Shown here: positions 43,207-51,828 of the stretch, in pieces
Numbering within the stretch: the first letter of the stretch is position 1
How the letters are laid out: every line of letters begins with the position of its first letter
NCBI GenBank assembly: GCA_021413735.1
Contig: JAIOPV010000127.1
Location: 19,947-83,946, forward strand
Direction of reading: 5' to 3'
DNA: 64,000 nt
DNA from: Planctomycetota bacterium
GTDB taxonomy: Bacteria; Planctomycetota; Planctomycetia; Gemmatales; Gemmataceae
Made by a program: the position numbers and the translations under genes
The notes under the pieces: model-generated
Databases searched by the model: none
Seen by the model: only the letters and a program-made list of their open reading frames with translations
Told to the model about the DNA's origin: nothing

Positions 43207-44190
43207 TCAGTTGCCGTATTCCCCGCTGAAGCCAATCTTGCCGCCCCCGAACTGTCCTCCGAAGCCGCCTTGGAACCCGCCACCACCAAAGCCGCCACCA
43301 CCGAACCCGCCACCACCAAAGCCGCCACCACCGACGCCGCCACCACCGAACCCGCCACCACCGAACCCACCCTGGAATCCGCCACCACCAAAGCCGCCCT
43401 GGAATCCGCCACCACCGAACCCGCCCTGAAACTGCCCGCCTCCGAAGCCCCCTTGGATTCCGCCGCCTCCGAAGCCTCCTTGGATTCCGCCTCCGAAGCC
43501 TCCTTGGATTCCACCGCCACCGAAGCCACCCTGCTGGCCACCAAGGGCACCACCCATACCGAGGTAGCCGGGTCCGATTTGCGGGAATGGACCAACGATG
43601 AAGTTGCCACCGCCACCAAGACCACCGCCGATGCCTCCACCAAGCCCACCGCCGATGCCCCCACCAAACCCCCCCTGGAATCCGCCTTGGACCAGGCCAC
43701 CACCGCAACCGCCCTGGAAGCCTCCTTGGATTCCGCCGCCACCGAATCCACCCTGGAAGCCCCCGCCACCGAAGCCGCCCTGTATTCCACCGCCAAAGCC
43801 GCCACCGAACTGACCGCCAAAGCCACCTTGGAACTGGCCACCACCGAAACCGCCCTGGATGCCGCCCTGGATCTGACCGCCAAAACCCTGGATCTGACCA
43901 CCCTGGATCTGACCACCGAAACCCTGGATCTGACCGCCAATACCCTGGATCTGACCGCCAATACCCTGGAACTGACCCCCTTGGCCGGCGATGCCTGCAC
44001 CGCCGATCCCAAGTTGACCGAGCGCACCCGGGGCCAAGAGTGGTCTAAAAGTTCCCGGTGGGACATACGGGACGAAGTTATTCCGAAATGGTTTCTGTTG
44101 AGCTTTCACCACATCGGTCAGGGGAAGAACAGTGATGGCGGCGAGTCCGAGCGTCAGGAACAAGAGATGACGACAAAGCAACGGGAGCAT
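43207..44190 (-). CDS. Secreted glycine-rich repeat protein
   Basis: The 327-aa protein has a signal peptide (LLCRHLLFLTLGLAAITVLP) and a short mature N terminus (QQKPFRNNFVPYVPPGTFRP). The rest is almost all glycine-rich repeats of two kinds: GGQIQGIGGQIQGFGG early and GGGFQGGFGGGG later, with a short spacer (NFIVGPFPQIGPGYLGMGG). The extreme C terminus is less repetitive (KIGFSGEYGN). Such proteins are usually surface or matrix proteins. A candidate sigma-54 promoter lies 87 bp upstream and the neighbouring genes encode an NtrC-type two-component pair, suggesting regulated expression. Confidence 0.8.
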   Translation of the reverse strand: MLPLLCRHLLFLTLGLAAITVLPLTDVVKAQQKPFRNNFVPYVPPGTFRPLLAPGALGQLGIGGAGIAGQGGQFQGIGGQIQGIGGQIQGFGGQIQGGQIQGFGGQIQGGIQGGFGGGQFQGGFGGQFGGGFGGGIQGGFGGGGFQGGFGGGGIQGGFQGGCGGGLVQGGFQGGFGGGIGGGLGGGIGGGLGGGGNFIVGPFPQIGPGYLGMGGALGGQQGGFGGGGIQGGFGGGIQGGFGGGGIQGGFGGGQFQGGFGGGGFQGGFGGGGFQGGFGGGGFGGGGVGGGGFGGGGFGGGGFGGGGFQGGFGGQFGGGKIGFSGEYGN

Positions 44191-44276
44191 CACATACCTC
44201 GGTTGTAGTGTCAGTTCCCTGGGGCGGAATCTCGGAAGGAGAACCCGTGTCGGGGGAGTCGCGTCGAACGTCGTAA

Positions 44277-44291
44277 GCACTTCTGGTGCCG
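44277..44291 (-). promoter_or_regulatory. Candidate sigma-54 (-24/-12) promoter
   Basis: The minus strand reads CGGCACCAGAAGTGC: GG and GC are 10 nt apart, as in the TGGCACG-N4-TTGC consensus, with CAC kept and about three mismatches. It would start transcription roughly 75 nt before the glycine-rich gene. Confidence 0.45.
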
Positions 44292-44423
44292 AACGGCTGA
44301 TGTGTGGTTACAACAGGTGAAACTCGTTCCGAAATAGGTCTTCACTGCGTCTTTGCTGCCCAACAGACCGAGTGAAATTGTGGATGAAGTAGAGTTGAGA
44401 AATTGGACGCGGACGGGAGGAAA

Positions 44424-44445
44424 AGCAGCGTGCCGGCGCGCTGCT
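44424..44445 (-). terminator. Palindrome after the NtrC-like gene
   Basis: AGCAGCG-N8-CGCTGCT with a GCCGGC core is followed on the minus strand by TTTTCC, so it is probably the terminator of the regulator gene. It is also about 130 bp upstream of the sigma-54 candidate and could instead be an activator site. Confidence 0.45.
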
Positions 44446-44496
44446 CGCCATCGAAGAACTGCGGCAAGATTGCCGAGGGCGCCAGTCACACGCTTT

Positions 44497-45951
44497 TCAG
44501 TCGTCAGCCTGTTCCGGCTTGTCGGTCACAACCCGATCGAGCGCAATCCCAAATTCCCGGAGCTTGATTCGGAGGGTCGCACGGTTGATCCCGAGGAGAT
44601 CGCTTGCCTGGGCTTGATGTCCATGAGTATGCCGGAGCACAAGGGCGATCAATTCACGCTCCACCATCGCGACCAAGCGTCTCTGGATGTCTTTCTTCCC
44701 ATCGCGGATCATGGCCTCAATGGTCGTGGCCATGTCGAAGGTTGGCGGGGTCGTCTGCGGAGGAAGGACCACAGGCGAGGATGACGGCGTCGAAGTCAAT
44801 GCCGTAAGGCCCGACAAGTCGGCAGGTAAGAGGACGTGTCCTGCCGTCTGGTAAACCGCCGCCTGCACGCAGTTCTGCAACTGCCGCACGTTCCCAGGCC
44901 AGTCGAACCGTTGGAGAAGGTCGAGAGCCTCCGGGCTGAAACCCCGGATGTCACGGTCGGCTTCCCGAGCGTAGCGGAACAGGAAATGGTGGGCCAACTC
45001 CGGGATGTCGCCCGGTCTGTCCCGGAGTGCGGGCACTTGAATTGTCACGACCTTGAGTCGGTAATAGAGATCGTTGCGAAAACGTCCGCCTGCGATGAGT
45101 TGTTCGAGGTTCTGGTTGGTGGCAGCGAGAACCCGCACGCGAGTCGTGATGAGTTGGCTTCCACCGACCCGCTCGAACTGCTGCTCTTGCAAGAGGCGGA
45201 GCATCTTTGCCTGCGCCGCGAGTGGCATATCGCCGATCTCGTCGAGGAGCAGGGTGCCATCTCCGCACTGCTCGAACTTCCCGATCCGCAGCCGGTCGGC
45301 TCCCGTGAACGATCCCCTCTCGTGCCCGAACAGTTCGCTCTCGACGAGAGTCTCGGGGATCGCGGCACAGTTGATCGCCAGGTAAGGCCGGTCTGCCCGC
45401 TTGCTGTGCTGGTAAATGGCACGTGCGACGAGATCCTTCCCGGTCCCGCTTTCCCCAACGATCAACACGTTGACGTCCTGAGCGGCGACCCTCCCGATCT
45501 GTTTGCACAGTTCCTGCACGGGTCGGCTGCGACCAATGATGCGATGCGTGTCGGGATCGTCGGGTAAGGTCGCAGGTTCGTGCATCTGCCGCATGGCTTC
45601 AAATGCACGATCAAGCAACTGGCTCATGTGCTCCAGATCGACCGGTTTGGTGAGATAATCGAACGCCCCACGTTTCATCGCCTCGATTGCCGTGTCGCTG
45701 TTTCCGTGTGCGGTGATAAAGATGACCGGCCGTCTTGGGTCAGCCTCTCGAATCTTCTCGAAGAGGCCAAGGCCGGAGCCATCAGGCAGTTGCAGATCGA
45801 GCACGATCACGTCTGGCCGGTCGTCCTGCACTCGCCGCCAACCCTCGGCCACGGTGCCTGCCGTCAGCACCTCGACCTCGGGCGACGTGAACACCTTGCG
45901 GAACGAGTGGCAGATGATGGATTCGTCATCGACGACGAGGAGCTTCGACAT
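44497..45951 (-). CDS. NtrC-family sigma-54-dependent response regulator
   Basis: The 484-aa protein has a receiver domain (KLLVVDDESII, phosphoacceptor Asp in VIVLDLQLPDGSG, Lys in DYLTKPVDL). The AAA+ domain follows: Walker A VGESGTGKDLVAR, L1 loop GSFTGAD in place of GAFTGA, Walker B TLLLDEIGDMPL, and the R-finger region. The C-terminal Fis-type helix-turn-helix is ASDLLGINRATLRIKLREFG. It overlaps the upstream histidine kinase gene by 26 bp, showing a matched pair. The adjacent glycine-rich gene has a sigma-54-like promoter and is the most likely local target. Confidence 0.95.
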   Translation of the reverse strand: MSKLLVVDDESIICHSFRKVFTSPEVEVLTAGTVAEGWRRVQDDRPDVIVLDLQLPDGSGLGLFEKIREADPRRPVIFITAHGNSDTAIEAMKRGAFDYLTKPVDLEHMSQLLDRAFEAMRQMHEPATLPDDPDTHRIIGRSRPVQELCKQIGRVAAQDVNVLIVGESGTGKDLVARAIYQHSKRADRPYLAINCAAIPETLVESELFGHERGSFTGADRLRIGKFEQCGDGTLLLDEIGDMPLAAQAKMLRLLQEQQFERVGGSQLITTRVRVLAATNQNLEQLIAGGRFRNDLYYRLKVVTIQVPALRDRPGDIPELAHHFLFRYAREADRDIRGFSPEALDLLQRFDWPGNVRQLQNCVQAAVYQTAGHVLLPADLSGLTALTSTPSSSPVVLPPQTTPPTFDMATTIEAMIRDGKKDIQRRLVAMVERELIALVLRHTHGHQAQASDLLGINRATLRIKLREFGIALDRVVTDKPEQADD

Positions 45952-47416
45952 CCGATTCCTCCCAGACCGGCAGGGTGAGAGTGAAGCAGGCTCCGCCCAG
46001 TGGCCGGTTTGCGGCAGTGAGAGTGCCTCCGTGATCTTTGGCAACCTGGCGGGCAACCGTCAATCCGAGACCGGTTCCCGTCGGCTTCGTCGTCGCGAAC
46101 GGCGTGAAGAGTCGGTTTGTGATCGCGGGGTCGATTCCCGGTCCGGTGTCGGTTACCTCCACCAGTATACCGGCATCTCCGGGTACGATCTGCACCCCAA
46201 CCTCGCCGCCTGGCGGTGCTGCATCAATCGCGTTGAAGAGCAGGTTCGTGAGGAGCGAGATCATCTGATCGTGGTCCACCGCTGCTGGGATTGGGTCTTG
46301 CGGCCGTTGAACCCGGAGGGCAACCGGTTTTGCCTCGGCCCGGCCACGGGCAACCCCTGCCGCTTCGGCCACGAGATCGCGAAGATCCTGACGGTGCCTG
46401 TTTGGAGGCGGGGTGCGTGCGAAGTTGAGCAGCCCTTGGATTGTTCGCTCGATGCGCACAATCTCCTGACGGATCAACTGAAGGTCTTCGGTGGAAAGCG
46501 GAGCCGAGTTCGCTGGTCGGAGAGCGCCTTCAACCAAGAACTTGATCCCCGTAAGTGGGTTCCGAATCTCATGTGCCACACCGGCCGCGAGTTGCCCCAC
46601 AGCCGCGAGTTGTTCGGCCCGTAAGAGGTCTCGTTCTTGCTCCTGGAGTCGCTGACACACCTCCTTGACCCGCCCGACCACCTGGTCGAGTTGTGCGTCC
46701 AGATCACCGAAGTGTTGCGGCAATTCGACCGTCATTGCCCCGACCTCCTGGTCGAGTTGTGCCTGCACGGCCTGAACCCGAACGGAGAGTCGGGCTGCCC
46801 GACGATTCAGTCCGCGAGCGGTCGCATACCCACTGAGAATGCCGCCGAACGCCCCGACGATGCCGAGCGCAAGCAACACCCTGCCGGCCCACGCGGTTTG
46901 GGCTTCGCTCCGCTCCAGGCTGGCATCCATGCGAACCCGCTGGCGGTCGGAGACTTCTCGGCACGGCGCGAGGAGTTCACGCATCGGGTGCGCGTCGGAC
47001 CATCGCACGAGTTCGGGCACGGTCGCGGCGTGTGGGGGGAAACCGCCTGGCCCAAGCCCCTCCTTGTACGCAGCGTAACCGTGCTCGACCACGTTGAACA
47101 AGTCAGCGTCCTCCGGATGCACATCGCGGCGGATCATATCGAGAGCAGAATCCAGCCTCGCGATGTCGCTTTGAATTAACGCCCGACGGGCATCGGACGG
47201 ATCTGCAGCGCAAACGAGAGCGTGAAACCGGAGGTGCCGGAGTTGCACTTGCAGTTCGTCGGCCGCGTCCATCCGGGCCACATCATGCCGGACCGCCCGA
47301 GCAAGGTCGGACTGTAGCCGGTTGATGTACCATGTGCTTGCCAGGCAAGCGACCGCGAGCAACCCGCCGAGCGTGACGAGGGGCCACGAGAACCTGCCGA
47401 ACAGGGACCGTTTCAT
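45926..47416 (-). CDS. NtrB-like membrane sensor histidine kinase
   Basis: The 496-aa kinase has two membrane segments (PLVTLGGLLAVACLASTWYI and AWAGRVLLALGIVGAFGGIL) around a periplasmic helical region of about 145 residues (four-helix-bundle type). A coiled coil follows, then HisKA with the phosphorylated His in GVAHEIRNPLTGIKF, and the ATPase boxes NLLFNAIDAAPPGG, EVTDTGPGID and TGTGLGLTVARQVAKDHGG. It is first in a two-gene operon with the NtrC-like regulator. The signal is unknown; no metal or ligand motif was seen in the sensor part. Confidence 0.93.
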   Translation of the reverse strand: MKRSLFGRFSWPLVTLGGLLAVACLASTWYINRLQSDLARAVRHDVARMDAADELQVQLRHLRFHALVCAADPSDARRALIQSDIARLDSALDMIRRDVHPEDADLFNVVEHGYAAYKEGLGPGGFPPHAATVPELVRWSDAHPMRELLAPCREVSDRQRVRMDASLERSEAQTAWAGRVLLALGIVGAFGGILSGYATARGLNRRAARLSVRVQAVQAQLDQEVGAMTVELPQHFGDLDAQLDQVVGRVKEVCQRLQEQERDLLRAEQLAAVGQLAAGVAHEIRNPLTGIKFLVEGALRPANSAPLSTEDLQLIRQEIVRIERTIQGLLNFARTPPPNRHRQDLRDLVAEAAGVARGRAEAKPVALRVQRPQDPIPAAVDHDQMISLLTNLLFNAIDAAPPGGEVGVQIVPGDAGILVEVTDTGPGIDPAITNRLFTPFATTKPTGTGLGLTVARQVAKDHGGTLTAANRPLGGACFTLTLPVWEESDVEAPRRR

Positions 47417-47676
47417 TTCCGTTCCTCACTCACCTCGGTGCGACTCGTGTTCTTGGTAGCCGACCTTCCTTTACATTTTACCGGGTCCTGAAAGTTCTCA
47501 ATCGCCCTGCACAGAGTTGCGGTTTCAACGACAGACGTTTCTTTTCGTTGTTTCGGGTCGCTCGGGAATGGAAGCCGACCAGCAGGAACCGATGGGTGAG
47601 CGCAGCCGAGTACTGAAGTGTGCAGCCCATCCGCTCGACCAGTACCTCAAACGCCACGAAGTTGTCGAGGTTTCCC

Positions 47677-48081
47677 TCAAGACGAAGCCGGGAATCCTGC
47701 CCCGACGAGGGCGGCGAACCCCGGTTTCAGTGCCCGTGCGTCGTACCCATGTCCGGAGAGAATCGAGGCCGCGATGAGGCTTCGACCACCTGCTCCGCAG
47801 TGGATGTAAACAGGTCGATCCGTTGGGATTTGCTTCTTCCATTCATCGACTGATTTGCGAGATTGAAGGCGACTGAGGGGCACAAAGATCGCGTCTCGCA
47901 AGTGCCCCTGTTCCCACTCGGACCGTTCCCGCACGTCGAGCATCACCGCGAGCCCCGACTGGATTGCTGCCCGGATGTCTTCGAGAGGATCTCGGCAGTG
48001 CCGCATCCCGACGACTCTCGCAATTGCCCAGATGATGGGTTCGTAGACCGCAGCTTTCACGATTCTGATGAGACGCCTCAA
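47677..48081 (-). CDS. Rhodanese-like sulfurtransferase
   Basis: The 134-aa single-domain rhodanese has the active-site cysteine in YIHCGAGGRSLIAASIL and the conserved VMLDVRERSEWEQGHLRDA segment. A basic, weakly hydrophobic N terminus (LIRIVKAAVYEPIIWAIARV) may associate with membranes. It is divergent from the ArsR-family regulator, with the palindromic operator between them, so both directions are probably co-regulated. It fits with the sulfur-handling genes on the other side. Confidence 0.9.
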   Translation of the reverse strand: MRRLIRIVKAAVYEPIIWAIARVVGMRHCRDPLEDIRAAIQSGLAVMLDVRERSEWEQGHLRDAIFVPLSRLQSRKSVDEWKKQIPTDRPVYIHCGAGGRSLIAASILSGHGYDARALKPGFAALVGAGFPASS

Positions 48082-48144
48082 GTTGGTTGATCCTCAACTC
48101 ATGACCCCGGATCAACGAGCCGGAGCAAAATGGAATTGATTTAC

Positions 48145-48164
48145 ATATCGTGATATTACGATAT
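48145..48164. promoter_or_regulatory. ArsR-type palindromic operator
   Basis: ATATCGTGATATTACGATAT has perfect 7-bp arms (ATATCGT/ACGATAT) around six bases. It lies 20 bp before the ArsR start codon and between divergent genes. AT-rich palindromes like this are typical ArsR operators. Confidence 0.75.
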
Positions 48165-48184
48165 ATTAACTGCGGAGAATAACG

Positions 48185-48517
48185 ATGGCCACCAAGACCA
48201 ACACCGGTAAGAAACCCGCTCCGCTCACCGACCTCACGGCAATGGCACAGGCTGCTGAGTGCCTGAAGACGCTCGCTCACCCTCACCGTCTCCGGATGAT
48301 TCAGATGCTCCTCCGAGGCCGGTACACCGTTGGCGAACTGGCGGAGGCATGCGGAATCCCCAGTCACATGGCCTCCGAACATTTACGGCTCATGCAACGG
48401 TGTGGCCTCTTGTCCAACGAGAAAGACGGGCGGAAGGCATATTACCAGATCGTGGAACCCCATTTGGCGAACATCATGAACTGCATCGAAACTCGTTTCG
48501 GCGGTGGGCCGGAGTGA
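48185..48517 (+). CDS. ArsR-family regulator, probably sulfide/persulfide-responsive
   Basis: The 110-aa winged-helix protein has the ArsR core: CLKTLAHPHRLRMIQMLLRG, recognition region VGELAEACGIPSHMASEHLR, wing GRKAYYQI. The usual metal-binding ELCVCD motif is absent. Four cysteines are present (C26, C56, C73, C100). BigR/SqrR-type members of this family sense persulfides through cysteines, so with rhodaneses on both sides this role is the best inference, though C26 and C100 need checking against SqrR. The operator upstream suggests autorepression. Confidence 0.9.
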   Translation: MATKTNTGKKPAPLTDLTAMAQAAECLKTLAHPHRLRMIQMLLRGRYTVGELAEACGIPSHMASEHLRLMQRCGLLSNEKDGRKAYYQIVEPHLANIMNCIETRFGGGPE

Positions 48518-48612
48518 GTTCTTTTTCGGACGATGTGTCGTAGAATCGAGATGTTTTTGAATGTTGGCACACGTCTTGCAGCGAAGTCAGGACTCGAAAC
48601 CAGGAGAACACA

Positions 48613-49173
48613 ATGAGCAACGCCGTCATCAAACCGCAAGAGTTTGCCGGACTCTGCAAAGAAGGCAGGAAGCTCGACCTGATCGACGTACGCACTCCCA
48701 TCGAATATCGGGAGGTTCACCTCGAAGTCGCACGGAATGTCCCATTGGATCAACTCGATCCGGCGGTGGTGATGCAGAACCGCAATGGCTCGGCCAACGA
48801 ACCGCTGTACGTCATCTGCCGTTCGGGAAGCCGAGGCCAGCAGGCGTGCGAGAAGTTCGTCAAGGCGGGTTTCTCGAACGTGGTGAACATCGAAGGCGGC
48901 ACGATGGCTTGCGTGGAAGCCGGGCTTCCTGTCGTTCGTGGCAAGAAGGCCGTCTCGCTGGAGCGGCAAGTGCGAATTGCAGCGGGGGCGATCGTACTGC
49001 TGGCGGGGGCGCTCGGTTGGTTCGTCGATCCGGCATTCATTGGGCTCGCAGCCCTCGTCGGAGCCGGGTTGCTGTTCTCAGGGGTCACGAATAGCTGCGC
49101 GATGGGGATGGTTCTTGCCCGGATGCCGTGGAACCAGTGCAGTCAACCAACGACGACAACTTCCCCCCGCTGA
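48613..49173 (+). CDS. YgaP-like rhodanese with DUF2892 membrane domain
   Basis: The 186-aa protein has a rhodanese domain (residues about 1-110; LIDVRTPIEYREVHLEVARN, active-site Cys in VICRSGSRGQQACEKF). It is joined to a DUF2892 domain with two membrane segments (RIAAGAIVLLAGALGWF and FIGLAALVGAGLLFSGVTNS). E. coli YgaP has this architecture and is a membrane sulfurtransferase. It follows the ArsR gene by 95 bp and precedes the CoA-disulfide reductase-like gene, so the three probably act in sulfane sulfur detoxification. Confidence 0.93.
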   Translation: MSNAVIKPQEFAGLCKEGRKLDLIDVRTPIEYREVHLEVARNVPLDQLDPAVVMQNRNGSANEPLYVICRSGSRGQQACEKFVKAGFSNVVNIEGGTMACVEAGLPVVRGKKAVSLERQVRIAAGAIVLLAGALGWFVDPAFIGLAALVGAGLLFSGVTNSCAMGMVLARMPWNQCSQPTTTTSPR

Positions 49174-49205
49174 AACTGCCACCCACGACCCAAGGAATTT
49201 CGCTC

Positions 49206-50855
49206 GTGAAACTGCTCATTGTCGGTGGCGTTGCTGGTGGAGCCTCCGCAGCCGCTCGTGCTCGTCGCCTCTCGGAAGACGCCGAGATCGTCCTGTTTGA
49301 GCGTGGACCGGACGTATCGTTCGCCAACTGCGGTCTGCCATACTACATCGGTGGCGAAATCGCCGAACGCAAGAAACTGCTCGTCACCACGCCAGAAATG
49401 TTGCGTTCCCGCTTCAAACTCGATGTGCGAACTCAGTCGTCGGTTGAAGCCATCGACCGCACGGCCAAGAAGGTTCGCGTCCGTGACCTCGCTTCGGGGC
49501 GAGAGTACGAAGAAACCTACGACAAGTTGATTCTCGCAACCGGCGCGGCTCCCATTCGCCCAGCGATTCCGGGCATCGATTTGTCCGGTGTGTTCACGCT
49601 GCGAAACCTACAGGACACCGATCAGATCAAGGAGCGAGTCGATCAGAGCGTGAAGCAGGCTGTGCTGCTGGGAGGTGGTTTCATCAGTCTGGAATTGGCG
49701 GAGAATTTTGTCAAACGCGGCATTTCAACCACCGTCGTCGAGAAGAATCATCAGATTCTCACGCCTTTCGACCCGGAGATGACAACGCCGGTCGTTCAGG
49801 AGTTGGCAAACAAGGGGGTGACGCTCCTGCTTGGCCAGTCTGCCGAGACAATCGAGCAGACCTCCGAGGGTTTGGTCGTCAACTTGAATTCCGGGCAACG
49901 ACTCCCGGCCCAGTTGGTCGTTTTCGGAGTGGGAGTACGCCCAGAAAACAAGCTGGCAGTGGATGCGGGTTTGGGCGTCGGCCCTCGTGGCGGCATCCGG
50001 GTCAACGATCAACTTCAAACCAGTGACCCCGACATCTACGCCGTTGGAGATGCCATTGAGGTCAAGGACTTCGTTTCCGGCGACCCGACACAAGTGCCGC
50101 TGGCCGGGCCCGCCAATCGACAGGGTCGGATTGCTGCTGACAACATCTTTGGGCGTTCCGTGAGATACCGGGGCACGCAAGGAACCGCCATCGTCGGCGT
50201 GTTCGACCGCACGGCAGCGATGACCGGCGCCTCGGAAAAAGTTCTGCGTCGAGCCAATCGACCCTTCCGCAAGGTCTACGTTCACCCGGCGAATCACGCG
50301 GGATATTACCCCGGTGCCGAAGCGATGGTGTTGAAACTCCTGTTCGCACCGGACACGGGCAAGCTACTTGGGGCACAGGCTGTGGGCGGGGCCGGTGTGG
50401 ACAAGCGGATCGATGTGCTTGCCGTGGCGATCCAGGCGGGACTGACGGTGTACGACCTTGAGGAGATGGAGTTGTGCTACGCCCCGCAATACGGATCGGC
50501 GAAAGATCCGATCAACATGGCGGGCTTCGTGGCCAGCGGGTTGCTGCGGGGCGATCACCCACAGATCGACGTCGAGGCGGTATTGGCAACTCCTGCAGTC
50601 GAGCGTTCATTCATGCTTGACGTGCGGACTCCCCAGGAGTTTACCAGTGGACACATCCCCGGAGCCGTGAACATTCCAGTGGACGATCTGCGGTCCCGCC
50701 TCGCAGAAGTACCCCGCAACCGGAAGATTGCCGCGTACTGTCAGGTGGGACAGCGAGGTTACCTGGCGACCCGGATTCTGCTGCAAGCTGGCTATTCCGT
50801 CGTGAACGTTGGAGGAGGCTACAAGACCTATAAGCTCTGGCACCCGTCTGCATAA
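49206..50855 (+). CDS. Coenzyme A-disulfide reductase / rhodanese fusion
   Basis: The 549-aa flavoprotein has an FAD motif (KLLIVGGVAGGASAAARARR), the active-site cysteine in SFANCGLPYYIGG, an NAD(P)H-binding motif (AVLLGGGFISLELAENF) and a second FAD motif (VGDAIEVKDFVSG). The dimerisation domain and a C-terminal rhodanese domain (FMLDVRTPQEFTSGHIPGA, Cys in AAYCQVGQRGYLATRI) follow. CDR-RHD enzymes reduce CoA-disulfides and polysulfides/CoA-persulfides. GTG 49206 was chosen because AAGGAA precedes it and the Rossmann start follows at once; ATG 49128 would overlap the upstream gene. Confidence 0.93.
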   Translation: MKLLIVGGVAGGASAAARARRLSEDAEIVLFERGPDVSFANCGLPYYIGGEIAERKKLLVTTPEMLRSRFKLDVRTQSSVEAIDRTAKKVRVRDLASGREYEETYDKLILATGAAPIRPAIPGIDLSGVFTLRNLQDTDQIKERVDQSVKQAVLLGGGFISLELAENFVKRGISTTVVEKNHQILTPFDPEMTTPVVQELANKGVTLLLGQSAETIEQTSEGLVVNLNSGQRLPAQLVVFGVGVRPENKLAVDAGLGVGPRGGIRVNDQLQTSDPDIYAVGDAIEVKDFVSGDPTQVPLAGPANRQGRIAADNIFGRSVRYRGTQGTAIVGVFDRTAAMTGASEKVLRRANRPFRKVYVHPANHAGYYPGAEAMVLKLLFAPDTGKLLGAQAVGGAGVDKRIDVLAVAIQAGLTVYDLEEMELCYAPQYGSAKDPINMAGFVASGLLRGDHPQIDVEAVLATPAVERSFMLDVRTPQEFTSGHIPGAVNIPVDDLRSRLAEVPRNRKIAAYCQVGQRGYLATRILLQAGYSVVNVGGGYKTYKLWHPSA

Positions 50856-51180
50856 TCTGCATAAACTCTTGCTCAGATTGAGGAGCAACTTCGCAATCTG
50901 ATTCGGACGAAGCAAAGGAGCCTGTTGCCATCACGATTCGATTACTCTCTCGCCCTGGGAGAGTCGTCTCTGTGCTCCGCGGAGTGAGCGTTCCAGGTGC
51001 GTTCTCTGTCACCGGGCATGACAGGGTTCTGTCTGCAATCACTCAGCGGGCGGTTTCACATCTGACGGAAGTCGCTGAAGACCCGGCGTTCCTTTTGGAT
51101 CGAGCCGGAATAAACAAGAGGTATGTCCACCTCTGTCCCGAGAGGGCAGAGGTTCGCCGGCGACCATTCGGGAGGCAACT
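50856..51180. other. 325-bp intergenic region, no gene seen
   Basis: No coding frame with a good start was found. The end holds the ribosome site (GGGAGG) of the next gene. No clear terminator was seen for the reductase gene. Confidence 0.4.
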
Positions 51181-51795
51181 ATGTCTGCAACTCGTTCACT
51201 GTACATGAACCGTTACGCGTTCATCCTGGCAGGCCTGCTGATGGCGAATCCGGCGGCTCATGCACAGCAGTTCGTACTGTTCGATGCCACGTTTACCTTC
51301 ACCAAGGAAGACGCGGACAACTCCAAACCGAGCAAGTCGCACTACTACGTTCGTGACAAGATGCTCAACGCTGACCGCCCCAAGGACTGGACGAACCCGG
51401 TGGACTACCGGAACGGCACCGTCCACATCCGGGCCGAGGTGCTTGAGAAGCCAGAGGGCGGCGCACCCACCACCTGGACGCTGTGCTACATCCCGAACAA
51501 GGGACTGAAGGCCGGGTACGGCTGCACTGGCACCCAGGTCTACAAGGAGAAAGGCGTGTACGAGAAGGACGTGAAGATGACCGACTTCTGGCAGAACGAC
51601 AACATCGTCTGGGACGAGGGGATCAAGGAGATGCATTTGGTGATGAAGGATGACAGCGGCGGTAGCGGTCACGTCCACAAACGGACTGACCCCGAGAAGT
51701 TCTTCCCGACCAAGATGCGGATCACCATGATCCAGGTGGCGAAGGGCTCCACATACGACCCCAAACTCGTGCCCAACCTGCCTGAGAAAAAGTGA
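51181..51795 (+). CDS. Secreted protein of unknown function
   Basis: This 204-aa protein has a signal peptide (MNRYAFILAGLLMANPAAHA). The mature part is charged and beta-rich (FVLFDATFTFTKEDADNSKP, KSHYYVRDKMLNADRPKDW, TVHIRAEVLEKPEGG, TLCYIPNKGLKAGYGCTGTQ). The two cysteines in the middle may form a disulfide. Histidines in GGSGHVHKRTDPEKFF might bind metal. No family was recognised. A GGGAGG ribosome site precedes the start. The ABC transporter genes begin 33 bp downstream and may be co-transcribed. Confidence 0.7.
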   Translation: MSATRSLYMNRYAFILAGLLMANPAAHAQQFVLFDATFTFTKEDADNSKPSKSHYYVRDKMLNADRPKDWTNPVDYRNGTVHIRAEVLEKPEGGAPTTWTLCYIPNKGLKAGYGCTGTQVYKEKGVYEKDVKMTDFWQNDNIVWDEGIKEMHLVMKDDSGGSGHVHKRTDPEKFFPTKMRITMIQVAKGSTYDPKLVPNLPEKK

Positions 51796-51828
51796 TCCCG
51801 ACCGATGGTAGGCCGGAGGATTCGGTCC

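Noticed and set aside
43211..44060. Possible CRISPR-like repeat array
   Set aside because: The repeats are coding (glycine-rich protein), directly adjacent without unique spacers, and no cas gene is near.
42913..44208. Long plus-strand open frame (about 430 codons) rich in Ala/Thr/Glu
   Set aside because: It is the antisense of the glycine-rich repeat gene. Repeats keep both strands open, there is no signal or ribosome site, and it overlaps a gene with a clear signal peptide.
47525..47842. Minus-strand 105-codon frame upstream of the kinase gene
   Set aside because: It overlaps the rhodanese gene out of frame, with an unusual arginine/serine composition and no start signal; probably non-coding.
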